Shown piece by piece: positions 53,932 through 63,373 of a stretch of 64,000 bases of DNA. The stretch is from Bacillus canaveralius. GTDB taxonomy: Bacteria; Bacillota; Bacilli; Bacillales; Cytobacillaceae. The first letter of the stretch is position 1. Each line of letters opens with the position of its first letter. The stretch is taken from positions 1 to 64,000 of the forward strand of contig NZ_PGVA01000043.1 in NCBI RefSeq assembly GCF_002860125.1, read 5' to 3'. The translations under genes were made by a program, and so were the position numbers. The notes beneath the pieces were generated by a model, which saw only the letters and a list, made by a program, of their open reading frames with translations, had not been told where the DNA came from and did no database searches.

Positions 53932-53956
53932 AAGCGGGTTTTTCCCGCTTTTTCAA
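53930..53956 (+). terminator. Terminator after the MBL hydrolase gene
   Basis: AAAAGCGGG / CCCGCTTTT stem with a T-rich loop and trailing TTC. Confidence 0.85.
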
Positions 53957-54043
53957 TATTAATTGAATGGCTATTCATTCACTTTTGTGATAAAGTAAAT
54001 CTATGGAATTCTGAATTTTAAAAAAATGCTTGGAGGGTAAGAG

Positions 54044-55039
54044 ATGAATAAAAAAATCCCTGATGAGTGGTGGAGCAATTTAAGGCTTCCTGTTATTTCA
54101 GCACCAATGTTTCTTGTCTCAGGGCCTGATTTGGTAAAAAATGCGTGTTTAAGCGGTGTGATTGGTTCTTTCCCGGCACCGAACGCCAGACCGATTGAGG
54201 TTCTTGATCAATGGATGGGGCAATTAAATGAGGAACTGGCTGAAGCAAACAAAAAAGAGCCTGAACGGAAGAGTGCACCATGGGCAATGAATATGGTCGT
54301 TCATAGTTCATACAGCCGTCTTGAGACTGAACTGGAACTGCTTCAAAGACATCAGCCAAAGCTGGTCATTACGTCTTTAGGAAGCCCCCGAAAAGTTGTC
54401 GAAGTCGTCCACAGTTACGGAGGTCTTGTTTTTTCAGATGTCAGTGATGTTGCATTTGCGAAGAAAGCAGCTGCGGCTGGAGTGGATGGTTTAATTCTTG
54501 TTGCTGCTGGTGCGGGCGGCCATGCTGGTGAATTGAACAGCTTTGCCTTCGTCGATATTGTCCGCTCTTTTTGGGATGGAGTGATTATCCTGGCCGGAGC
54601 TATTTCAACTGGAAGCGGCTTGCTGGCTGCACAATCTGCTGGTGCAGACCTCGCCTATATAGGCACGCGCTTTATCGTTGCGACAGAAAGCATGGCAAAT
54701 GACGATTACAGGAAAATGCTCATAGAAGCAACCCAGGAGGATCTTATTTTAACCGACGCCTTTTCAGGAGTAAAAGCTAATATGCTGAAACCGAGCATTG
54801 TGAAAGCAGGCCTCGATCCAGCCGAATTAACAAAGAAAGCAGAAGTTGATTTTGATGGGATGCAAAAAGAAACGAACGCAAAGGCGTGGCGTGACATTTG
54901 GTCCGCAGGCCAGGGGGTAGGCGCGATTAATAAAATCGAAACAGTGGCAGAAATTGTCGACTCTTTAGAAAAAGAATACTATAGCGCCATCCAGAGAATG
55001 AATAATCAAGTCGCGAAACTGACCGGGATCCCTTGTTAA
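54044..55039 (+). CDS. Nitronate monooxygenase family flavoprotein
   Basis: 331 aa TIM-barrel FMN enzyme. LPVISAPMFLVSGPDLV (~15-31), VITSLGSPRKVV (~108-119), LVAAGAGGHAGE (~158-169) with the active-site His, and GAISTGSGLLAAQSAGADLAYIGTRF in parts (AGADLAYIGTRF ~206-217) form the NMO/2-nitropropane dioxygenase pattern. It oxidises alkyl nitronates such as propionate 3-nitronate. GGAGG is upstream of the ATG. Single gene. Confidence 0.9.
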   Translation: MNKKIPDEWWSNLRLPVISAPMFLVSGPDLVKNACLSGVIGSFPAPNARPIEVLDQWMGQLNEELAEANKKEPERKSAPWAMNMVVHSSYSRLETELELLQRHQPKLVITSLGSPRKVVEVVHSYGGLVFSDVSDVAFAKKAAAAGVDGLILVAAGAGGHAGELNSFAFVDIVRSFWDGVIILAGAISTGSGLLAAQSAGADLAYIGTRFIVATESMANDDYRKMLIEATQEDLILTDAFSGVKANMLKPSIVKAGLDPAELTKKAEVDFDGMQKETNAKAWRDIWSAGQGVGAINKIETVAEIVDSLEKEYYSAIQRMNNQVAKLTGIPC

Positions 55040-55085
55040 TGCTGAGCTGGAGTTGAAAAGTATCTAATAACTACTAAATTTCAAG

Positions 55086-55117
55086 CCTTTTCTCATAAAG
55101 AGGAAAAGGTTTTTTAT
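55086..55117 (+). terminator. Terminator after the nitronate monooxygenase gene
   Basis: CCTTTTCTC / GAGGAAAAGG stem followed by TTTTTT. Confidence 0.82.
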
Positions 55118-55235
55118 ATTTCTAATGAAAGTAACGAATCATAAAAAGGCTGTTATGAAACCAATGATTTGCCCTCGTATTTTATTTTTGAAATAATTGA
55201 TGCAGAAAATGAAATCAAGGAAGGAGTATGGCTAA

Positions 55236-55880
55236 ATGAAAGTACTTGTAGTGGGAGCAAACGGGCAAATTGGCAAGAAGCTTATTGAGCTGTTAAAAGA
55301 AAGCAAGGAACATACACCGAGAGCGATGGTCAGAACGGAAGAACAGTCAAATGAATTAAAGCAGCAGGGGATCGAGACAGCAGTCGCCAATCTGGAGGAT
55401 AGAGTTGATGCTATTGCTGAAGCAGCGAAAGGCTGCGATGCGATTGTTTTCACTGCAGGGTCTGGCGGACACACAGGCGCAGACAAAACTCTGCTTATCG
55501 ATTTGGATGGAGCTGCAAAAACGGTTGAAGCAGCAGAAAAAGCCGGGATAAAAAGGTTTGTATTGGTTAGTGCTCTCCAGTCGCACAACAGGGAAAACTG
55601 GAGTGAAGCAATAAAACCATATTATGTTGCCAAACATTACGCTGATAAAATCCTTGAGCAAAGCGAGTTGACCTATACGATTATCCGCCCGGGCGGTCTC
55701 ATCAATGAAGCCGGAACCGGAAAAGTGTCAGCTGCAGAGAATTTGGAAAGAGGTTCGATTCCCCGTGAAGATGTAGCCCACACCATTTTTGCTGCTCTAG
55801 ATGAAGAAAACACTTTTTATCGCTCATTTGATCTCGTTTCAGGGGAAATTCCCATCCCAGACGCACTGAAATCATTGTAA
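55236..55880 (+). CDS. yhfK: NAD(P)-binding epimerase-like protein YhfK
   Basis: 214 aa, the same length as B. subtilis YhfK. N-terminal Rossmann motif VLVVGANGQIGKKLIELL (3-20), DAIVFTAGSGGH (~68-79), RFVLVSALQSHN (~107-118) and YYVAKHYADKILE (~129-141, Tyr-x-x-x-Lys-like) mark an atypical short-chain dehydrogenase. No enzymatic reaction is established. GGAG lies about ten bases before the ATG. Single gene. Confidence 0.9.
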   Translation: MKVLVVGANGQIGKKLIELLKESKEHTPRAMVRTEEQSNELKQQGIETAVANLEDRVDAIAEAAKGCDAIVFTAGSGGHTGADKTLLIDLDGAAKTVEAAEKAGIKRFVLVSALQSHNRENWSEAIKPYYVAKHYADKILEQSELTYTIIRPGGLINEAGTGKVSAAENLERGSIPREDVAHTIFAALDEENTFYRSFDLVSGEIPIPDALKSL

Positions 55881-56015
55881 AGATAACATTTTTTTGCCGT
55901 AACTAACAGGCTTGTATCAGCATATGGGATAAAAAATAAATAAAATTTTAGACCCCGTATCTTTCTCCCGTTCGAAATCGTTTAAAAGACAGAAAGGTGC
56001 TGAAGGAGTGAAATG

Positions 56016-56723
56016 ATGGATAACAGGCTCGGCAAAAATGAACAACTGGAAACTCCGCGCCCAGAACAGGCAGAAAATATCTTGGTTACGTTATATCCCG
56101 GTTTGCAAAAATATTGCCGGTTTCTGGCCCAAAATAAATGGGATGGAGACGACATTGCGCAGGCAACCATACTGAAGGCGATTCAGCATTACCAGCACAA
56201 GCCGGTAATCAGCGCTGCTTTACTGAACAAAATGGCTTACAATCTTTGGATTGATACGGTTCGAAAACGAAAAAAAGAAATGATTGATGCAAGTCCTGAA
56301 TTGTCCATCAGGGAACTACACAGCGGGCTAATGGAAACGACGGAGTTATTAATGCAGCAATTTACACCGAAGCAAGCGATCATTTTTACATTAAAGGAAG
56401 CCTTTCAATATCAGGTTAAGGAGATTGCGGACATTTTGAGTGTAAGCGAAATGGCTGTCAAAAGCTCACTTTTCCGGGCAAAACAACGTTTGACTAACGA
56501 CAAGTTTTACGAGGTTGCAACCTTTTGGGAGGACGGGGAGCAAAAACAGATCTCCGAGCTTATTTACGAGTCTTTGCATGAACAGGATCCAGCTGTTCTG
56601 ATTAGAGCAATTCCGTCTATTCGTTCATTAGTGAATGAAGCGCCGGTCCAAATGCGGGCTCGAAAAAGAAAAATCGCAAAACAGGCCCATTCTCCTTTCA
56701 GCACCTTCTGCATGGCAGCATAG
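56016..56723 (+). CDS. Sigma-70 family (ECF-like) RNA polymerase sigma factor
   Basis: 235 aa. Region 2 spans ~25-90 ([23 protein letters not shown], as [28 protein letters not shown]) and region 4 ~115-165 ([20 protein letters not shown], then [20 protein letters not shown]). A further ~70 residues with a basic KRKIAK tail are unassigned. No anti-sigma gene is adjacent; instead a clpP paralogue follows after 26 bases. ATG 56013 is possible, but GGAG spacing favours 56016. Confidence 0.85.
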   Translation: MDNRLGKNEQLETPRPEQAENILVTLYPGLQKYCRFLAQNKWDGDDIAQATILKAIQHYQHKPVISAALLNKMAYNLWIDTVRKRKKEMIDASPELSIRELHSGLMETTELLMQQFTPKQAIIFTLKEAFQYQVKEIADILSVSEMAVKSSLFRAKQRLTNDKFYEVATFWEDGEQKQISELIYESLHEQDPAVLIRAIPSIRSLVNEAPVQMRARKRKIAKQAHSPFSTFCMAA

Positions 56724-56749
56724 CCATTTATATGACAGGAGGAATACGG

Positions 56750-57331
56750 ATGACGGCAATTCCATATGTAATTGAACAATCAAATCGCGGCGAACGTTCC
56801 TATGATATTTATTCACGGCTTTTGAAGGACCGGATCATTATGGTGGGCGACGAAATTAATGACCAGATGGCAAATTCGATCATCGCCCAATTATTGTTTT
56901 TGGCTGCAGATGCACCGGATAAGGATATTTCGCTCTATATTAACAGTCCGGGCGGCTCAACCTCGGCAGGATTTGCGATATTCGATACGATGCAATACAT
57001 CAAGCCCGATATCAGGACGATCTGTACCGGAATGGCGGCTTCATTCGGAGCAATGCTTCTTCTCGCCGGCACGAAGGGGAAGCGCTATGCTTTGCCAAAT
57101 AGTGAGGTGATGATCCATCAGCCTCTCGGCGGTGCGCGAGGCCAGGCTACTGAAATCGAGATATCGGCCCGGCGCATATTGAAGCTGAGAGAGCATATTA
57201 ACAACATCATCGCAGAACGGACCGGGCAGCCGAGCGAAAAGGTTGCAAAAGACACGGACAGAGATTACTTTATGAGTGCCGAAGAGTCGAAGGAATACGG
57301 GATTATCGATGAAATTCTATTCCCGGCTTAA
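56750..57331 (+). CDS. clpP: ClpP-family serine protease, second-type paralogue
   Basis: 193 aa, normal ClpP length. Catalytic Ser in [15 protein letters not shown] (~89-103), His in [14 protein letters not shown] (~117-130) and Asp in [14 protein letters not shown] (~164-177). Hydrophobic-pocket and tetradecamer-forming segments look intact. The main ClpP of Bacilli is normally a single gene near yvcN/trxB; this copy's coupling to a sigma-factor gene marks it as a paralogue. The start is ATG 56750, behind AGGAGG; the in-frame ATG at 56732 lies before that site. Terminator follows. Confidence 0.92.
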   Translation: MTAIPYVIEQSNRGERSYDIYSRLLKDRIIMVGDEINDQMANSIIAQLLFLAADAPDKDISLYINSPGGSTSAGFAIFDTMQYIKPDIRTICTGMAASFGAMLLLAGTKGKRYALPNSEVMIHQPLGGARGQATEIEISARRILKLREHINNIIAERTGQPSEKVAKDTDRDYFMSAEESKEYGIIDEILFPA

Positions 57332-57339
57332 GATCGTCC

Positions 57340-57378
57340 AGCAGCGGAAAGAGCAGTCTATTCCGCTGCTTTTTTTTG
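57340..57378 (+). terminator. Terminator of the sigma factor-clpP unit
   Basis: AGCAGCGGAA / TTCCGCTGCT stem (57340-57349 with 57361-57370), then eight T. Confidence 0.92.
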
Positions 57379-57628
57379 CATTTAATACCTTTAAAAACAG
57401 GGTAAATTCAATACCTTTCTTTTCGGATTACATTCATATGGACAGAATGCTAAAATAAGAATAACCGAATGGCCTCATTTCTAAAAAATTATCTAATATG
57501 TTTAAGATTACTCATCCAAGGCAAAGTAGAAGGGAATCAAGGGTTTCTGCGAAACAGCGATCATAGAATTACATAATATTCTGTTATTCAGTTTTAAATT
57601 TTTTGCGAAATGGAGAGGTGTTAAACTG

Positions 57629-58447
57629 ATGAGTCTGCAAAAACAAATCATTGAGGATTTACACGTTAAACCAGAAATAAACCCAAAAGAAGAGATCAGG
57701 GAAAGAATCGATTTTTTAAAGGATTATTTAACAAAGTCGAAGGCTAAAGGGTTTGTATTAGGGATTAGTGGAGGTCAGGATTCTACGCTGGCTGGCCGGC
57801 TTGCCCAGTTGGCTGTTGAAGAATTACGAAATGAGGGCTATAATGCCCGGTTTATCGCCATTCGCCTGCCGTATGGCGTGCAGTTTGATGAAAATGATGC
57901 CCAGGTCGCATTGGATTTCATTAAAGCTGATCAGGAGTTTACGTATAACATTAAGGAAGCGGTCGATGTGGCAGAAGACGAGTACACCAACGCTGTAAAA
58001 GAGTCACTGAGCGATTTTCAAAAAGGAAATATAAAAGCAAGAATGAGAATGATCGCGCAATATGCGGCAGCGGGTGAAAAAGGGTTTCTTGTCATTGGTA
58101 CGGATCATGCGGCAGAGGCTATAACCGGATTTTTTACAAAGTATGGGGACGGGGGTGCGGATATCCTGCCTTTATCAGGTTTAACGAAACGCCAGGGCAA
58201 AGCTTTATTAAAAGAGCTGGGAGCTCCCGAACGCCTTTATTTAAAAGTACCGACAGCAGATCTGCTCGATAACGTCCCCGGACAGGCTGATGAGACGGAA
58301 CTTGGGATCTCATACGCGGTGATTGATGATTATCTTGAGGGAAAACCAGTTTCAGCCGAAGCTGCTGAGAAGATCGAGAAGCGTTATATGGTCTCAGAAC
58401 ACAAACGCAGACTTCCGGCCACAAAGTTTGATTCATGGTGGAAATAA
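57629..58447 (+). CDS. nadE: NH3-dependent NAD synthetase
   Basis: 272 aa, the length of B. subtilis NadE. The PP-loop [20 protein letters not shown] (~46-65), [14 protein letters not shown] (~83-96), [20 protein letters not shown] (as GTDHAAEA ~157-164) and [14 protein letters not shown] (~181-194) are intact. It makes NAD from deamido-NAD, ATP and ammonia; without a glutaminase domain it depends on free ammonia. GAGAGGTG is upstream. Single gene. Confidence 0.96.
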   Translation: MSLQKQIIEDLHVKPEINPKEEIRERIDFLKDYLTKSKAKGFVLGISGGQDSTLAGRLAQLAVEELRNEGYNARFIAIRLPYGVQFDENDAQVALDFIKADQEFTYNIKEAVDVAEDEYTNAVKESLSDFQKGNIKARMRMIAQYAAAGEKGFLVIGTDHAAEAITGFFTKYGDGGADILPLSGLTKRQGKALLKELGAPERLYLKVPTADLLDNVPGQADETELGISYAVIDDYLEGKPVSAEAAEKIEKRYMVSEHKRRLPATKFDSWWK

Positions 58448-58498
58448 TTTTGAGATGGTATGCTAATTTTATACTGAACAGATGAAAGGAAGACTCAA

Positions 58499-59266
58499 AT
58501 GACAGAACAGCAGGCTGAACACGATATTAAACTGATCGCCCTTGATATGGATGGAACATTATTGAATGATCAGCTAGAAATATCGATGGCAAACAGACAG
58601 GCGATTGAGGAGGCGCAACAACAGGGCATCCATGTTGTGCTCAGTACCGGACGTTCCCGGATGACGTGCCGGGAATATGCCGAATCGCTCAAACTTTCTT
58701 CTTATTTAGTCACCGTGAATGGAAGTGAAATATGGAACGAAAAAGGAGAACTGATTGAGAGAAACCGGGTCGAGCATGACCTCGTTCAATGGATGTGGGG
58801 GCTGACACAAACTCATAAAGCAAATTTTTGGGCAATCAGCAGCGATAGCGTCTGGAACAATGAAATGCCTGACGATATCAAAGCACTTGAATGGCTGAAA
58901 TTTGGCTTTGATATTGAGGACGACCAAATCAGGGAAATCATCTTAAACGAATTGAAAACAAAAGGTATGTTTGAAGTGACCAATTCAAGCCCGACAAATA
59001 TTGAAGTCAATCCGCTTGGCATCAATAAAGCGCGAGGAATCAAAAGTGTCTGCGACAGGCTCGACATAACAATGAAAGAGGTCATGGCCGTCGGTGACAG
59101 TTTGAATGATATTGCAATGATCAAAGAGGCAGGATTGGGGATCGCAATGGGGAATGCCCAGCCTATAGTGAAAGAAACAGCCGATTGGATCACAGCGACA
59201 AATAATGAAGACGGTGTAGCAAAAGCAATCCGAAAATGGGCAATAAGAGATAAGGTCCAAGGCTAA
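58499..59266 (+). CDS. Cof-type HAD phosphatase (YkrA-like)
   Basis: 255 aa. Motif I IALDMDGTLLNDQLEIS (~12-28), motif II VLSTGRSRMT (~46-55), motif III Lys and motif IV MAVGDSLNDIAMIKEAGLGI (~197-216) identify a class IIB HAD hydrolase of the Cof type. These act on sugar phosphates or flavin mononucleotide; the specific substrate is unknown. AAAGGAAG is upstream. Same direction as nadE after 51 bases. Confidence 0.87.
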   Translation: MTEQQAEHDIKLIALDMDGTLLNDQLEISMANRQAIEEAQQQGIHVVLSTGRSRMTCREYAESLKLSSYLVTVNGSEIWNEKGELIERNRVEHDLVQWMWGLTQTHKANFWAISSDSVWNNEMPDDIKALEWLKFGFDIEDDQIREIILNELKTKGMFEVTNSSPTNIEVNPLGINKARGIKSVCDRLDITMKEVMAVGDSLNDIAMIKEAGLGIAMGNAQPIVKETADWITATNNEDGVAKAIRKWAIRDKVQG

Positions 59267-59312
59267 ACGAAAATCACAGGTTTACATATATAGATCCCTG
59301 GAGGAGATTCGA

Positions 59313-60308
59313 ATGAAAGCTCAAGTTATTCACTCATTTGGTGCACCATCAGCATTTCAATTAGAAGAACTACAAAAGCCCGAAGTGGTGCCAGGCCATG
59401 TTCTTATTCATGTGAAGGCAACAAGCGTGAATCCGATCGACACGAAGGTTCGCAGCGGGGCAGTTCCAGCCGATGCTCCTGAATTCCCGGCCGTCTTACA
59501 CGGAGATGTAGCTGGTGTGGTTGCTGAAGTTGGGGACGGGGTAACGAAATTCAAGGCCGGCGATGAAGTGTACGGCTGCGCTGGCGGTTTTAAAGGACTT
59601 GGTGGAGCGCTGGCAGAATTCATGCTTGCAGATGTCCGCTTGCTCGCCCATAAGCCAAAAAATATAACAATGGAAGAAGCAGCGGCGATTCCGCTTGTTG
59701 CAATCACAGCATGGGAAGCACTGTTTAACAAAGGAAAAATCTCAGCAGGGCAGGATATTCTTATCCATGCTGCAGCCGGCGGTGTCGGACATGTAGCGAT
59801 CCAACTCGCAAAATGGGCGGGTGCCAATGTTTTTACAACGGTTTCGACAATAGAGAAAGAAGAAATCGCCCAGAAGCTTGGAGCCGATACGGTCATCAAT
59901 TACCGTCAGCAATCTGTTAAAGATTATGTTCAAAAATATACAAACGGAAAAGGATTTGACGTCGTCCTTGACACTGTCGGAGGCGAAAATTTGGATAGAT
60001 CGTTTGAAGCAGCTGCCCCTCATGGTACCGTACTGGCGATCGCAGCCCGTTCAACGCACGACCTTTCTCCATTGCACTCAAAAGCCCTTTCTTTGCATGT
60101 TGTATTTATGTTATTGAAGATATTGGATGAAGATCACCGACATGAACACGGTGAAATTTTAAACAAGATAACTGCGATAATCGAAGAAGGAAAGCTGCGT
60201 CCTTTGTTGGATGAAACTTCTTTTTCTTTTGATGAAGCTGGCAAAGCCCATCAATATTTGGAATCAGGCAAAGCGACTGGAAAAATTGTATTGAAAAATA
60301 CATGGTAA
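59313..60308 (+). CDS. NADPH:quinone oxidoreductase family (zinc-independent MDR)
   Basis: 331 aa. N-terminal GroES-like part with VNPIDTKVRSG (~38-48), then the Rossmann domain with HAAAGGVGHVAIQLAKW (~151-167, NADPH-binding AAGGVG). No zinc-ligand cysteine set is seen, in keeping with quinone reductases. It reduces quinones or alkenals with NADPH. GGAGGAG is upstream. Single gene, terminator follows. Confidence 0.9.
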   Translation: MKAQVIHSFGAPSAFQLEELQKPEVVPGHVLIHVKATSVNPIDTKVRSGAVPADAPEFPAVLHGDVAGVVAEVGDGVTKFKAGDEVYGCAGGFKGLGGALAEFMLADVRLLAHKPKNITMEEAAAIPLVAITAWEALFNKGKISAGQDILIHAAAGGVGHVAIQLAKWAGANVFTTVSTIEKEEIAQKLGADTVINYRQQSVKDYVQKYTNGKGFDVVLDTVGGENLDRSFEAAAPHGTVLAIAARSTHDLSPLHSKALSLHVVFMLLKILDEDHRHEHGEILNKITAIIEEGKLRPLLDETSFSFDEAGKAHQYLESGKATGKIVLKNTW

Positions 60309-60321
60309 TTTGGGAGAAAGG

Positions 60322-60349
60322 AAAGGCTGCCATTTGGTAGCCTTTTTTC
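60322..60349 (+). terminator. Terminator after the quinone oxidoreductase gene
   Basis: GGCTGCCA / TGGTAGCC stem (one G-T pair) followed by six T. Confidence 0.88.
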
Positions 60350-60578
60350 TCTTGTTTATAGTTGAAAATCCGCAAAAAAAACATCAAAAAAAGTAAAATC
60401 TATAAATATAAGAATATATACCTATAAAAATTTGTGGAATTATGGAAAAATATGTACTAGAATGAGATTAAAGCTATTTTTTATGTCAAATTGTATAATC
60501 CCTAATGCAAACTCAAGGTGCTTTTCAGTACAGAGTATCTTAGCATATACATAGTCACGGCAGAAAGAGGGTTTTTGA

Positions 60579-61478
60579 GTGGGCATAATAAATGAAAAAA
60601 GTTTCATTGAAACGGTCCACATGAAAGGGCTGCAAATTTCCTTAATTGCTTCCGGTGATGGGACTGAAGTGATTTATCATAAGCTGGAAAACGGTACAAG
60701 ATGGGGGCTTGAGCCTGCAGAGCAGTGGGAAGCATTGGAATACATATATGTACTCTCCGGCGAACTTCATTTGCTGGATCCGGAGGAAGAAACGTTTTTA
60801 AAACCGGGGGATTCCTTTTTTAAGAATCCTGTTGCAGTAACTTATTTCTTTCAGGCTAACGGTCCAACCGAATTTTTATATATTACTTCCCAGCCTATAT
60901 ACCACCTTTACAGTAAGGCTACGAAAGAACTGTTAGAGCTGGCTGTCTCGATTGAAGAAAAAGATGGCTATACGGTTGGGCATTGTGAACGTATTAAAAA
61001 ATTATCAATGCTAGTAGGAGAAACAATCGGCTTAAAAACAAACCAGTTAAAATGCTTAAACATTGCCGCTTTTTTACATGATGTTGGAAAATTAAGGATA
61101 CCACTCGACATCTTGCAGAAACCCGGGAAGTTAACTCCAGAAGAATGGAATATTATGAAAGAGCATTCTTTACATGGCAGAAAAATACTTGAGGAAATTG
61201 GCTTGCCTTTTTTAAAGGAGGCCGGAAAAATTGTCGAACAGCATCATGAAAGATACGATGGCAGCGGCTACCCGCATGGTTTAAAAGGGGATGAAATCTC
61301 GATTGAAGCAGCAATCATTGCGGTTGTCGATTCTTATGATGCGATGACTACCGAGAGAGTGTATCAAAAAGCAAGAACAAAAGAGGCAGCACTAAACGAG
61401 CTCTATCAAAACCGGGGAACTTTGTACAATCCGTACATTGTTGATACATTCCTAGAGTTACAAAAAGATGAATTTTAA
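60579..61478 (+). CDS. Cupin-HD-GYP domain fusion, putative cyclic-di-GMP phosphodiesterase
   Basis: 299 aa. Residues ~25-105 form a cupin-like sensor (EYIYVLSGELHLLDPEEETF in parts: YVLSGELHLL, KPGDSFF). Residues ~118-290 are an HD-GYP domain: HD of HDVGK at 167-171, the helix KEHSLHG, QHHERYDGSGYPHGLKGDEI (221-240, HD-GYP loop as DGSGYP) and VVDSYDAMTTERVY. HD-GYP enzymes hydrolyse c-di-GMP or cGAMP. The start is GTG 60579 behind AGAGGG. It is followed after 13 bases by a small secreted protein, likely co-transcribed. Confidence 0.85.
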   Translation: MGIINEKSFIETVHMKGLQISLIASGDGTEVIYHKLENGTRWGLEPAEQWEALEYIYVLSGELHLLDPEEETFLKPGDSFFKNPVAVTYFFQANGPTEFLYITSQPIYHLYSKATKELLELAVSIEEKDGYTVGHCERIKKLSMLVGETIGLKTNQLKCLNIAAFLHDVGKLRIPLDILQKPGKLTPEEWNIMKEHSLHGRKILEEIGLPFLKEAGKIVEQHHERYDGSGYPHGLKGDEISIEAAIIAVVDSYDAMTTERVYQKARTKEAALNELYQNRGTLYNPYIVDTFLELQKDEF

Positions 61479-61491
61479 AGGAGAGAAAATA

Positions 61492-61812
61492 ATGAAAAAG
61501 TTGGGTTTTATGCTAATGGCTTTATTGGTTGGCGTTTTCATCGCGGTTCAGCCTGCAGAAGCTGCTTATTTATCCGAACATGATAAGTATGTTGAAGTAT
61601 CGAATGAAGAGGCAAGGCAGCTTGCAGATCTACTTGGCTTGAAAGATATTCCGCTCGGGGAAGAGACAGCAAAACTTTCTTTTCAATATCAAGAAGAACT
61701 AATAGCGAAAATTGAGACACAATTCAACATCGAAATTGATCATTATTATATTTGGCTGACTGTTAATGGAGAACCGGTTTTAGGCATCGATCCTCCGTTT
61801 GCAATGTATTAA
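61492..61812 (+). CDS. Small secreted protein of unknown function
   Basis: 106 aa with a clear signal peptide (KKLGFMLMALLVGVFIAVQP, cleavage near AEAA at ~25-26). The mature part is about 80 residues, acidic, with YLSEHDKYVEV and a C-terminal WLTVNGEPVLGIDPP. No family recognised. The frame runs back to 61468 inside the HD-GYP gene, but AAAGGAGAG precedes ATG 61492. Second gene of a two-gene unit closed by a hairpin. Confidence 0.7.
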   Translation: MKKLGFMLMALLVGVFIAVQPAEAAYLSEHDKYVEVSNEEARQLADLLGLKDIPLGEETAKLSFQYQEELIAKIETQFNIEIDHYYIWLTVNGEPVLGIDPPFAMY

Positions 61813-61822
61813 ATAATTATTT

Positions 61823-61852
61823 GGCTGACTCTCTTGAGTCAGCCCTTTATAT
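61823..61852 (+). terminator. Terminator of the HD-GYP unit
   Basis: GGCTGACTC / GAGTCAGCC perfect 9-bp stem, then CTTTATATTTT (imperfect T-run). Confidence 0.75.
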
Positions 61853-61951
61853 TTTCTTTCAATATAATCTATATTTATAATTTTCTATATATCTATTAGT
61901 TTTGTAAAATAAGAAGGGAATAAATTAACTTGTTGAAAGCTGGTGCTATCT

Positions 61952-63247
61952 ATGGGAAAAGTCTTTTCAAAGCAGCGATTGCTTGCAGAATTAAACAACT
62001 GTTCTTTCTATCCAGGGATTGATCCTGAAGAGTTGGCTGGAAAATTATCAATTTTAGCCGGGATCGGCACAACTGTGGAGGGCGGCATTACACGCTTTCC
62101 TTATACTGACGAAGAAAAAAGTGCAAAAGAAATTTTTAAAAGCTGGATGGAGGAAATAGGTCTTATTGTAAGAGAAGATTCGCTTGGGAATATATTCGGC
62201 GTTCTTGAAGGAGAAGACCCTTCTTTGCCCATTGTGTTAACGGGCTCACATTTGGATAGCGTGCCAAATGGCGGAGCGTTTGACGGACCGCTCGGCTGCT
62301 TAAGCAGCCTGCTTGCCATGAAAGCAATCACGGAAACAGGAACGAAGCCAAAGAGATCGATTGAGCTCGTTGTGTTTGTCGATGAAGAAGGGGCGCGATT
62401 TGGAAACGGACTTTTTGGCAGCAGGGTGATGATGGGGGAAGTAACCGCTTCCGATTTGAAATATTTCAAGGATGATCAAGGTAATCTCCTTTACGATGAA
62501 ATGAAAAAAGCTGGTTTCAATCCTGACGAGCTTGCCAGTTGTTATCGTAAGCACGAAGATATATTTGCATTTCTTGAACTTCATATTGAGCAGGGGAAAC
62601 GGCTGGAGTCGGAAAACAAACAAATCGGCGTTGTACACGGAATAGCCGGGCCATCGTGGGGCTCGATCATTTTTTATGGCGAAACAGACCATGCCGGCAA
62701 CACACCGATGGAATATCGGAAAGACACGGTGGCAGCTGCGGCAGAGTTTATTCTGGAAGTCGAAAAATCGCCAAGGATGTTCAGCCAAACTGCCGTTGCC
62801 ACAGTCGGGAAAATAACTGTTTTTCCAAACGGATCAAATGTCATTTCCGGCAGAACAGAGCTTTCTGTTGATGTAAGGGATATTGATGAACAGGCAAGGG
62901 ACAATTTGCTTGCACATCTTGAAGCAAAGGCGGACGAAATTGCAAAAAAGAGGGGACTTTCATTCGAAGTTGAAGAAGGGATTAAAATCCCACCTGTGAT
63001 CGTTCCCGAGCATATACAGCAAACGATTAGGACTGCATCGGAAAATAACGGCTTATCCGTTCTTACCGTTATAAGTGGTGCCGGGCATGATGCCATGTCG
63101 CTTGGAAGATATGTGCCATCTGGAATGATTTTTGTACCGAGCCATAATGGAAAAAGTCATTCCCCTGAAGAATGGACCTCACTCCCTGATTGTGTGAATG
63201 GTGTTCAGGTATTAAAGGAATCGATCCTGTCTCTGGCGAATCAATAA
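61952..63247 (+). CDS. M20-family amidohydrolase (N-carbamoyl-amino-acid hydrolase / allantoate amidohydrolase)
   Basis: 431 aa di-metal enzyme. LTGSHLDSVPNGGAFDGPLG (~89-108) carries metal His and bridging Asp, VVFVDEEGARFGNGLFGSR (~124-142) the Glu pair, ELHIEQGKRLE (~211-221) and GHDAMSLG (~379-386) the last ligands. Family members open carbamoyl amino acids, allantoate or ureidoglycolate; which one cannot be told by eye. GTG 61943 and ATG 61952 are possible; the ribosome binding site is weak for both. It is followed by a D-serine dehydratase gene, suggesting amino-acid catabolism. Confidence 0.85.
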   Translation: MGKVFSKQRLLAELNNCSFYPGIDPEELAGKLSILAGIGTTVEGGITRFPYTDEEKSAKEIFKSWMEEIGLIVREDSLGNIFGVLEGEDPSLPIVLTGSHLDSVPNGGAFDGPLGCLSSLLAMKAITETGTKPKRSIELVVFVDEEGARFGNGLFGSRVMMGEVTASDLKYFKDDQGNLLYDEMKKAGFNPDELASCYRKHEDIFAFLELHIEQGKRLESENKQIGVVHGIAGPSWGSIIFYGETDHAGNTPMEYRKDTVAAAAEFILEVEKSPRMFSQTAVATVGKITVFPNGSNVISGRTELSVDVRDIDEQARDNLLAHLEAKADEIAKKRGLSFEVEEGIKIPPVIVPEHIQQTIRTASENNGLSVLTVISGAGHDAMSLGRYVPSGMIFVPSHNGKSHSPEEWTSLPDCVNGVQVLKESILSLANQ

Positions 63248-63274
63248 AAAAACAAATCAACTTTCTTAGTCAAC

Positions 63275-63309
63275 TGGGGAAGGGGTTTTTCCCCATCCTC
63301 TTTTTTTGT
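63275..63309 (+). terminator. Terminator after the M20 amidohydrolase gene
   Basis: GGGGAAGGGG pairs imperfectly with CCCCATCCTC around TTTTT, then seven T. Confidence 0.65.
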
Positions 63310-63373
63310 AAATTTAAAATGCAGATACAAAAAAAGTGAGCCAATAGGTGTGGGAAGATAAGGAGACGGTATA

